In this document: one piece after another, positions 47,601 through 59,600 of the stretch | Position numbering within the stretch: position 1 is the first letter of the stretch | Layout of the letters: the number at the start of each line of letters is the position of its first letter | Source of the DNA: Amphiura filiformis | Taxonomy: Eukaryota; Echinodermata; Ophiuroidea; Amphilepidida; Amphiuridae | Direction: 5' to 3' | DNA length: 64,000 nt | Assembly: GCF_039555335.1 (NCBI RefSeq) | Contig: NC_092644.1 | Span: 43,200,667 to 43,264,666, forward strand | Translations under genes and position numbers: made by a program | Notes under the pieces: model-generated | Told to the model about the DNA's origin: nothing | Databases searched by the model: none | What the model saw: the letters and a program-made list of their open reading frames with translations, nothing else

Positions 47601-50600
47601 TTCCAAACATTCTATTCACACATTCTATTATAATTTTCTGCTATACACGCAAAGGACCTGTGCCTTTAATATGTCCGCGCCTAATCAATAATGAGTCTTT
47701 CACCATGCTCACACACCATGTTAAACTATTGTATCCCTGCAAGTATTATCTACTGACCAAGTGCTAACACCTCAATGAAATTGATGCTATAACGTACCCA
47801 ATCAAGCGAACATATCAAGGTCATATCAGGGCATTATACAAAGAATGGTCAAAGGTCAACGTTTCCAAAGAAGTATAGTAATAGATGTAGACACAAGCTT
47901 TCGTATGGGAAACATAAACACATAGTCGTCAGTCGTGTGGTTTTTATGACATTTGATACGGCGCTGAAGTCTATTGGCTGTCCCAAAATCAGTACCAGAC
48001 CCGGTTTCCAGACGGCAATGTGTGTGTTGTTACAAGGAATGCAAACTCATTTTATCAATGAGTGAACCACATAGAGGAATACGACATCTATCGTGAGCCA
48101 ATCTGCATTCTGTTGCCTGCAAAAGCCGACGATCAGGTAAAAATTATAAAAGCAGCGTGACTAGATATTTGCGTTAATTTCATGATACGTGTAAAACGCA
48201 TTGAAAACGCCAAATTGCAGTCATAAAATATATAATATTAGTAAATCACCCAATCGAATGTTAACGTGGGTATGTGGAAAAGAACTGCAATAACAATAAC
48301 AAACTATGTGCCCAAAGAGTTGTCTTTGGCATGTCGCTTTTTGAAATATGACCAAAAATATCAAATTTTGGAAAAACGCCGCAAAATTTAAAACAAACAC
48401 GAACGTTCTAAAATAAATATATATTAGCACTCGGCGGCCCAGTCACTACCTGCCGCTGTGATTTGGGGTAACTCATTGCTTCCCCTCTCCAGATACCGGA
48501 ACTTCAAGGTCGCTCATACCCCAGCCCTTAACTCGTTGAGCAAAAATATTGTGAAATTTGAATTACGTTCTGGTACACCAAAATGAAATTACAACACATT
48601 GTCTATGGAGCAGTGTAATACACATAATCATGCATAACTCACAAACGCAAAATCAGAATCAACTGAAATTTTGGGAATAAGCTTTTTGCGTGGATATCCA
48701 CTGAAAAAATGTCATAAAAAGAGGATGCTAGGATCATGAAATACTCCTTTAAGTTTACAAAGCAATTAAAAATTTGCCTCAAATAAAGACCCAAATATAC
48801 TTGATCACTTACTGGTAAGTACATTGAATCTCTTGGTAGGAACCACTTTAACAGGAAGATGTAGACCTTTGCATATTTTGTCATAATCCTGCAGTCTGTC
48901 GTTCATATTCTCATCACCAGCTGAATTGAAAAAATTGTTAGACGAAGTATAAGAAAATATTAATATCATGGACTGATATAGAATGGCGTATGCAGAGTGG
49001 GTGCAACACCTACACAAAGTGTGCTTAGTATATTGCAGGACTGACATACACAAGTGTAAGTTGGGACATTAGGCTCCCAAAAAGATTATTTGCTTGTTCT
49101 CATCTGACCAACCATCCCAACCAAGAAAAACTTATAGCACATTGTATGACTTGCACACACATTTGTGAAATTATTCAAGTGTAAGTCAGAACTCTATGCT
49201 AATGTTATATGTTGCCCTCCGAGAACAGTCTGGATCATTTGGCAAAATTTATTTTGATTTTCAGGAAAAGTTTTCTTTTTTTTCATTTGTAACATTTTTA
49301 AAAATGCAAATTAATACTGAAATTTACAATTCTACACAATTTAGAACATGACTTTTTGTAATATTAACACTTCTCTTGTGGAGGGTTCAATAATGGTTAA
49401 TTGATTTAACTGATTAGAAAAATAAAATGATTTAAAAAATCTGACTGTCCGACCTCCATTTTACCCTTCGGAGGCAACACAACTATTTATTTTTGGGGGC
49501 CTAATATTAACCTTATTGATACTTACAAGTGAAATGAGCATTGATGAATAGAAATGATGTCCCAAAGAAAGTGAATGATGCTGCCACTGCACCCTGAAAA
49601 TGTTACAATACATAATGATAAGAACATCACAACAATATCTGATGATGCGAACCAAATTGTCAAAATAAGCTACTTCTGCCAAAGTACAATCCAACCTCCC
49701 TTATCTGGACCACAGTTTTTTTTTTTTTTTAAAGCGCAGTGATTTATAGTGCGCTACACACGGGCACAACGCCTAGATGTTGATCCACAAGCCTCAGCAC
49801 ACTTTACAGGTTGTCGCTGACCACTATGGACCCACATATCATTCCATAAACCATTAAACAACAATTCAGGGACTTTGCTGCTTCAAGAGCGCACACCCTA
49901 GACATACCACAAATCACCATCGCAACCAGGATCAGCTCCCCGAGTTTCGTACGGGTTACACCGAGACAAATTAGCAGTGAGTTCCTTGTCCAGGGGAATT
50001 TCAATCTAACTCAATTTTTCCATGAGAGCATACTAGGCACCACCAGGGTTCGAACCCGCAACCTCTCGCACCATAGTCGAACGCCTTATCGATTGAGCTA
50101 ACTTGACTGCTCATTAAACACAATTTTAATATGTTGTATTAGGTTTTAACAATTTTTTAACAATTTTAATGTTCTGACACCTTTGAAGGCCATATCTATT
50201 AATAATGCATAACCATAATTGTATGTTGTCCCAAATTTAACACTTCAAAGCAGAATTACACATAATTCACTTATCCATATTTTTCACTTATCCTGCCAAT
50301 GTTAGTCACATCATGGCCAAATAAAAGAAAGAGGTTGGACTGTACGTTATAATGGTATGTCATCTCCAATGGGTTTGAGCACTTTTAATTCCAAAGTTAG
50401 TCACCTGAAAAACAATACTTGTTATATATATATATATATATATGCACGAATGGAAATACCCATCCGATCGTCTACCCAGGGTAAGGTTACTCATGGTAAC
50501 CTTACCCTGGGTAGACAATGTGATAGGGACTTTGATATAGACTTACGATGTATAGTACACCCTAGAGCTGTTATTATACATTTAATTCCCGTTAAATAAG

Positions 50601-53600
50601 GACATAGGGGAAGGCTTTTTACAGGGCTATTTGGCCTTCCAGCCTTCTCCTCCATAACATGTCTTGTTAATTGTTGTAATTAAGTTATTTAACTAATTTT
50701 TGATGTATTTTGACAATCAAATTTTGCCTGATTTACCGTATGTAATTATGTATTTATTTCATATGGAAATAAATGGAAATGATGAACATGTGTAGAGTGT
50801 GCGCAGGCCTACATTTCATTCAAGTTTGCACATTAATAAATAACCAACATGTCAACTAGAACATCAATTGGTCTCATACCGATATGCGGCGCTCATGTGC
50901 TATATGGGACTGGGCATTCAAAAAACATACAGTATCATCATTGATGCATGCAGCGTGACACGCCCGTTGTTTGCAATGACAGGGTCAAAGCAACCCCCGA
51001 CCAGCATGATCAGTTCATGAGTATGACATTATGCAGCGTTTCCAGTGTTTACACAGCACGGAATGTCCGTAGCGTTTACATGGCCGTGGTATGTGTACCG
51101 GTAGTCCTAGTTGGTATTTACTATTTAATATGTACAGTTTTATTAATCCATATTACCATGATAACACGTGGAAGTTCAGAATGAAGAGTGAGAAGTGATG
51201 GGTGTTTGGAATGTTATAAAGAAACTAAAAAGATAAATAAAGAATAAAATAAATATATACCAGTACCGAGTAATAGAAAGTTGGATAATACATGTATACC
51301 TGTAACATTTTTGACAATATATATATTGAGCGCCTAAATTTCACATATCGAAATTTACCAACATGTAGCATTTCAACTCCCGGTTTCAACTATGTTCAAT
51401 TATTCATCTTTCAAGTTCACTTAAATGTATGTGTACATCATGACTACCCCCAGGTTGACCAGCACACTAAACTAACTACCTGAAGTTGACAATGTGTCTA
51501 AAACGGTCACCCTGGGTTGACACTGCAAAAGATGTATAATGTTCATAGGCGTATATTTGTTATAGACATTACACGTTGGCAAGAAGTCATACGTCATATA
51601 CCCTGGTTAGCATGGTTAGAAACAGCACACGGATATATATCCAGATTTTTACAAAGTAATATAGAGTCTACCCAGGGTAAGGTTACCCTGGGTAACCTTA
51701 CCCTGGGTAGACGATCGGATGGGTATTTCCATTCGTGCATATATATATATATATATTTTTATAATGATTTGGGATGAAAATAAAAATCTGAACATGAAAG
51801 TGGAAAGATTGCACACTATTCAGGATATTAATATTTATATCACTCGTACATTAATTCTAGACAGTTCATTGTTTGATTACCATTTTATATATTTATAGCC
51901 AACCACTGCAATTTGATAGTTTTAAACATCCCAATTACATTTCTGCTGCGAAATATCTAATAAGCCAGGGAAGAGACCGCTCCTTAGCGCAATTTACATG
52001 TGCGTTACCTCATGGACTCACCAATTAAGTTACAGGATAAATCTGGATAAAGTGAATTAACCCACAGCAGAACTTGGCATTGTGTTATAAAATACAAACT
52101 GTTCTTGAAATGTTCTTGACAATGACATTTCTGCTGCGAAATATCTAATAAGCCAGGGAAGAGACCGCTCCTTAGCGCAATTTACATGTGCGTTACCTCA
52201 TGGACTCACCAATTAAGTTACAGGATAAATCTGGATAAAGTGAATTAACCCACAGCAGAACTTGGTGTTGTGTTGTAAAATACAAACTGTTCTTGAATGT
52301 TCTTGAATTTATGTACAAGTAATATAAAATAAATATTAACTGTCTTAAATTTGTGCAATGGTTGAACTATCATGCTGTGATTAATCTATTCTATTGGTCA
52401 TTACTAGAATGGAACAATCCATCTTTCACCTCGTGAATACATTTCGACAATCACACTCATTATAGGCAGTTAATATTTGTATAATATATTTATGCTTACC
52501 TTGGTTTTGATCATAGAGAATGCTCTGGTTGACACTTTGTCTTCTTCAACAGCTGTGAACATAAATACAACAAAATATTGAGATTATTGTGTGTACTGGC
52601 AATATCACAAATTTCATAGATGTTCCCAAATACACACTTGAAGAATAAAGATATTGCCTTCAGTCTGTTGTAGCTGATGGTTGTGTTGTTTTACAGTTAC
52701 ACCAAAGATAATGGTATTGCATGAGTTACCATGCAGACGTTACCCAGGCAATTTCATTATAACACTGAATCAACCAGTCACCTTGCACACCTCTGTCCTA
52801 CTTGGTTTAAAAACATGTGTGGAGTAGGTCATGGACATTTTGCATTCAAGCCATGTTATATCAGCTCATAAAACATGGCCAGGAACCAATGAAATTACAC
52901 ACAAAACCTCTCTTGTGTTTAAGAATTCTTGTTCCAATCAATGGCCCACTAAATATAACAATATATTATTTAATAAATCAAGCATATGTGGAAATCTTTT
53001 TCAGCACTAATCACCCAATCATAACTTCATTAATATACACGATGCATGTGATCCAATCATATTTTATTATTTGTAAGAACCGGAACGCAAATCGAGGTCA
53101 TTTATATCTCACAGTTGACCGCAAAATGCGTAATTGTTCAAAAGTAAATATGTGATGCGATGAAGCAAAATGAGTCTGATGTCGATCAAAATCAAAATTC
53201 AGTTTTCAATCTCTTTATATGAGCCATTCTTGGAGCTTTATTTTGCTGAAAACCCCATCATAATTAGACTTATGGTTCCAGAGGTTGCTCAGGACAATAA
53301 AATATAAAGGAAGTTAGTATTGGTTATATCTCAAAATCAATAGTTCCGATATCCGACTCATTTTGCTTGATTGCATCACATATTAGTAACCTCTGCACGC
53401 GCCGTTTTGTGATATAAAATTGGATCGATTGAGCCCATATTTATTGGTCGAGCTATGAGTTTTAAAATATTGGATGAGACGAAGTCGAGTCCAATATTTT
53501 TAAACTCATAGCGAGACCAATAAATATTTGGCGTAAAGCATCCAATTTGATCATTATTATGTGTTGGATCCAATATTTTGAGGAAAATTTTGTGTTATTT

Positions 53601-56600
53601 TGTAAAGTGAAGAGATCAAAGTGACAGTTATGAATGAGGTTAATAACTTTGTATCGGTAATATGTCGGGCATTGTGAAAAATCTAAACATTTTGCTTTGG
53701 ATCTCGGAATATCCCTAGGGGCTACCGCCCTGCGGTATATTCCTCCGTTTCAAAGGCAAAATGTTTAGATTTTTCACAATGCCCTCCAAATAACCGATGC
53801 AAAGTTATTAACCTAACCTCTAATTCATAACCATCACTTTTCAATAGGAGTGGGAGGCCAATCAAAAAGGGGGAGAGAAAGAGTAGACAGAAGACTTGCT
53901 CAGAATTAAAATGAGCAATTTTGACCCCATGACCTCCATGAAAAAATATGAGGCAATAAATTTGGGCAAGCAAAGCCAAGCAAATATTGCACCTTCTGTG
54001 TTGCATGAATTTTGACAGTGTTAGCTGGTGTACCACCTCTTAATGAGTTTACTTACGTGAACAGAACCAGATGAGATCTCTTCTGATGAATATGAGTAGT
54101 CTTAAAACCCCATGGGTAGCTGAGTGTAATAACACATGAGATGGACCTAATGTTTCCTGTAATGATGCCTCCCATTCAAACCTGAAAACATAGCACAGAT
54201 TACATTGTGAGTATTGGGTAGCGTTTAAAAACTACAAATTTTGTGCTCAGATGACAAAAAAAGCTCAACATTTTATTGACTTTTTACCAAAAAAAACCTG
54301 TTCTACTGGCCCGACCGTCCCAGAATTTGCATTTTGGAGACAATTTTTTTAGTTGTGCTAAAATTAAGTAAAATCAGCCGTTTTGGGGCCAAAATTTATT
54401 AATTTTAGCTGAACATTTTTAGAAAATAAGTTTTCAGTGGTGAAATCTAGCTTTTTTGGCATATGGTTTTTAGGCAACAAAAACCAACCCTGTTCTATGG
54501 GCAGACGGACTTGACAAGTAGAATAGGTCTGTCAGATTTTTTTCTGAAAATGTTAAAAATTTCAAAATGCTAAATGCTAAAAAAACCAAAACAGTACCAA
54601 CTGAGTTGAACTGACCAGTAGGGGAAATTCCAGTGCTTCCAAGTGCTCCTGGTCCTAGACCCATGATTTAACTGTTATAAATGTCAATTTGGTTTATTAG
54701 ATTGGGTGGGATTTTAATAATGCCTGAATTTAAATTGTTTAATTTGTAAACATGTTAGCATTGCTCATGGATGTTTTTGACTTCAAAAATTAATGTTTGC
54801 TCCGGACATTCATTTGTTTTCTGATGAATTATGGCATGTTAAGGGATCGGATAGCAATGTTTGCCTTAAATGGTTGGTATCTTATAAAATGGCATAGCGC
54901 CTTCATTTTGTGGAATGTCCTATTTCTTACCCATCAGCAGATGACTCCTGTGTCCCAATAACATACATGTCATGCATTATGTCATACTCTGAATGCTCTG
55001 GTAGTAGTAAATCCTCCAAGTTGTCTGGTAAGATCTAATATAAGATATCATTAATAAAACGCATCAAAACAAAAGACAAAAAAGTTTGTTCACTCATCAT
55101 GACTGCCAAAGATTTTAATTCAAATATTATATGACTTTGAATGACCTTATTGGTCATAAAATTACAATCTAAAGATAGGGCAACAGACTAAGAATTGGCC
55201 TCCAACCACCCTCCACAAAGTGACTTTGCTTCCTACTGTATTTCTCAACTTTGTAACTGGTTGCAGTTATTGTTTATTTAGGGAGGGGTTATCTTTTAAA
55301 TTGACAAAGTTTGCATTCCCACTTTTCTTTGAAAAAAGAATTCCATAACTTTCTATTACTTTTTTTTCTGGCATTTCCATACCTATTATCAAGATCTCAC
55401 GACTTCAGGCCAATTTGACCTTCTCAACTAACTCCTCCGATATGTTATTGAACAATAAAACATAAAATTTATATCACATTTCTTCAGCAATTAATGAAAG
55501 TCATACTATCAAAACAAATCAAGGATGCAATTTTGCATAGGGTAAGGATATCTCAATCCCAAGGGTAGACAGGAACTCACTACTCATCCCTGCCGCACAG
55601 TTGTAACGAGTCATTTTATGGTCGAGTTGAGTCATTTCTTGCAATATCTCGAGTCGAGTCAAGTCAAATGACTCGAGGCACTGTACAATCTCTATGAGGA
55701 AAATTTGAAAATCCAAGTCGAATTTCATTTTTGAAAAGTCAAGTCTTGAGTCATGACTCTTTACAAGTCTGCCTGCCGAGTGCCGGGTACATCTAACTCC
55801 TATCCCTAACCTCAGAGTAGAGGAATAACTCACCTTAAGTTCACACATATTCCAGGTAGCCATAAATATGTGTAGTTTCCTATCAGGGAAGAATCTCTCC
55901 AACTCATCCCTACCAAGCAAAGACCCTGTGTTTCTCATGCCTCCACTCAAGAAACTCCTGCAATGAAAATGCACAACAGTGTCAGAAATAGAAAGGGAAT
56001 GTATAATTAAAACTAAGTAATTATAGGATAAACTAATTCTAGTGTTTTACTTTGTCAGCTACATGTAATGCAGCAGGGCTGTCAACTCCTACGTAATTGG
56101 CATAAGTCTCACACATTTGGGTACTTTCCCACACTCTCACGCCCAGATAGTAAAATCTTCTTAATTGTCAAAATATAGTTTAAGAAAAATTTGTTTGTTC
56201 CTACCAACTCCCAACTTTTTAGATTCTTGCAATAAAAATCAGCAGTCAACAATTAACAATTTTAGTTGGTGAACAATATATTCATCCCAGTACGCCCATG
56301 TTCGACAATTGTCGATATCTCATGCCATGTAACTCTGAAGAGTTGACTGCCTTGTATACAGTGTTAGTAGCAGAAACATTAGCATTTTAAAGGTACATGT
56401 TTGTACCAAGGAGGATTATGTTTTTCTGAATAAAAATATTTCACCTTATTTCATACAAATTATATTAAAAACAATGAACATTTATCCCAACTGACAAAAT
56501 ATTATAATCTAAAATGAAAAAAAAATTGTTAAAAAAGTCTGCACCAACAATTAGTGAACACATTCTATGTGCCTAATTAGTCTTCATTATCCTATGTGCC

Positions 56601-59600
56601 TAATTAGTCTTCATTATCATATGATGTATACTCACAGTCAAAAAATGTCCCCCTCCATTAGCTGACAGAAGTTGAAATATAATTATGTGTGCTTAATTTG
56701 TCTTTGGATAAAATCAAATGACTTAACAATGATTTCAAACATTAATTTTTTTGTATTTTATTGATTAATTGAAAGTTGGTCTATTTGTTGTTTTTGAACA
56801 TTACAATGTTCGGCTACTCTCAGCAAAATCAATATCTGACACCAATGCTGACGCATACAAAAAAATACACTCTTAAAATTCACAATTTGAAGGAAGATAA
56901 AATAAACCCATGATGGCAGGGCGATTTACTGACTGGGAGTATACTATTAATGTAGCAATTTGCATGCCACATTAATTTTCATAGTAGTACTTATAACCTG
57001 AGATGAAAATATTTTCGTCTCAGCTTATAACCAGGAAACAAAGCATGAAATTAAATATGCAACGACTAATATGCACATTGGCGTCACACACAGTGAATTG
57101 CAACTTAAAGTATCTGCAATTATTGAAAACAGTATGCAAAAATTGCTCAAAATTTTTGACTTAAAATGTGACTGCATAGTAATATTGCAATAAAAGGAAA
57201 TGGAAAATTAAATCATATCTCACCTGTTTCTTGCTTTCTTTGTGCTGATCTGGGGCAGTGCTCCGGTTGACAAGAATGATCTATTTGTATCCGACAACTC
57301 CTCTCTGCTCCTCATTACAGGCTCTGACAAAACCACTGAACTCGCTAAATTGTCTTTTCTATAACATGTCCTTAACACTAGAGATGAGAAATTCTCCTCC
57401 AGAGGCGGTGGTTGTTTTTTTGACAAAATTGGAGACAATTTCCCCGTTTTCGTAACATTGCTCGAACTTTCTCCACCCGATTCATCAGGACATGCTATAA
57501 TATCTGGAATGTTTTTAGTTCTACTTTTTCTACGTACAATGATTTCAGATTCGCTGTCGCCAGAATTGTGCGCAACCCAGTTACTAGCTTTCAAAGTGGT
57601 AGTTTCTTCCAATTCTGAGCCAGAACCAGATGCATTGTCTTCGTCCTCATTTCCTGAATCAATGCTTTTAGCAACATGTTTTCTGTACTCTGCCATAACC
57701 TCATCCTGCTCTTCATCACTACGGACAACCCCTTCAAGATCCAAGACAGGCACAACAGGGGTTGCCCCAGATATTGAAGACACTCCATCTAACTTTGAAG
57801 GAGTTGAAGTTGCCACTGGAAGCAGTTCATTATTCGTTGCTGCTGCAACTTCCATTTCAGTATTTGGCTTTGAATTGATGACAACATCAGATGGTTTCTT
57901 GTTGAGCCCGGGGATCACGACAAGATCATCTGAATCAGAGTCTTCCTCTATGTCCACCGCCTGTTCCTTATTAGTTACTATTTCAGTTTCAGTTGTGTTT
58001 ATTTCAGTTCTACCGTCTTCATCACAATCTTTCCCGTCTTTGACCACATCAACTCTCCTTTCTTCCCTCTCTCCTATACTTTCACCATATTCATCTACAA
58101 TTTTCCTATTCAGCAGTGGTGATATATTACTAATATTCTTATTGCTTTGGTATTCAGGTGGTTTTTGCCTTTCTGGGGAAGATTGTTCCTGCGATGAGTG
58201 CTCCTGCAATGGAGACAACCTCCTCTGTCTTGAGAGTGGTGGCAAAGATGACTTGATTGCATATGAATCAGTACTTGATGATTTTAACAGGTCATTCCCA
58301 TCTGATAAATTGAGAGATGATTCTACTTTTGATTCTTGCTCAGCAGTGATGACACCTTCAATACTGTCAGCGCCATCAGGTGTCAATCGACGCTCCTTTA
58401 TCTCACCATCTTGTTCACCTGTTTCATCATCTGCAATATTGATTTGCCCATCACTAACATGTGAGTGTCCATTGGTGTTTTTGGTGTTGATACTCAATTC
58501 ACTTGCAGAATCAAATGTCTTCTCATTTTTTAATGAAATGGAAGATTGAATTGTATTTGTATATTCATCGCCATTCACTGTGTTTTCATCATTGGTAGGA
58601 CTGTTAAAATCAATACTATTCATTGCAGTAAATCGGTCTCTTTGCCTTGAAGTTGTTCTATCATGCCCAGGTACATGTTCATCTTTATCATCATTTACAC
58701 TGCTGAAATCTGTGCTATTCATAGCAGTAAAGCGATCTCTTTGTTTCTCCTTTGATGTTCTTTGTATTTCATGGGGTACGGATTCATTTGGTTTATCAAA
58801 ATCAACGCTATTCATACCGGTAAAAGGATCTTTCCTAGTTCTAACCTGTGCACCAGTAAATGGATCCACTTTACCATCAGTCTCATCCTCTTTAATTGGT
58901 TCACCTTCAAAATCAACACTAGCATCCATTGTAAATGGATCTCGTTTTTTCTTTGTTCTAATGACTTGTCCTGTGAATGGATCTACCTTTTCTTCAGAAT
59001 CATCATCATCTTTTCCTGGACTTGGATCTTCATCACCAGCTGAAGTAAATAAATCCTTCTTTTTTCGAGATTTCTTGATTTCTCCAGTAAATGGATCTAT
59101 TTCTTCCGGTGAGTGAGTAATACCATTAGGGATGGTTGGTGACTGGCCATCGGTTCTTGGACTGTTCCAGGCTGATTTATCAGATGGTGGGTGTGGAGTG
59201 AAATTTCCAATGGGGCCATTAGCTTCTGGTTTCTTCAGTTTTCTGGAAGAAAAAAACACAGAAATTGTTTACATGACACTAAGAGCAGGTGATTTATTAA
59301 ATCTCTATGGTTTGAGAGTAAACTCTCGCAGGGCATGATTTTCATTTCCCATCAAATAACCTCAATGTGGTTTTTAGCATTACCAGCAGCAAGCAAGAAA
59401 TTAGCAAAATTACATAAAATCAGGCCTTCATCTAGAATTTGATGGAGCTTTATTTTTTACACTCCTCGACTTGTCTAGGAACTCAACAAGGAGTTCAATT
59501 AGAAACTGTCAGCATCATAATCACAGGAACAAGAAAGAACAAGGAGCTCAATAAATAATTCTCCTTAAATAGAGTTAGGAGCAAGTCGATTGAGCTTCTA

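Noticed and set aside
48420-48545. Possible SINE or small RNA in INPP5E intron 8
   Set aside because: Slightly GC-richer words (CGGCGGCCCAGTCACTACC) but no A/B boxes, inverted ends or second copy in the window.
57458-58549. 363-codon plus-strand open frame
   Set aside because: It is the antisense of INPP5E exon 2. The minus strand has the conserved gene, consistent splice phases and sensible composition; the plus-strand translation is a Ser/Leu-rich shadow.
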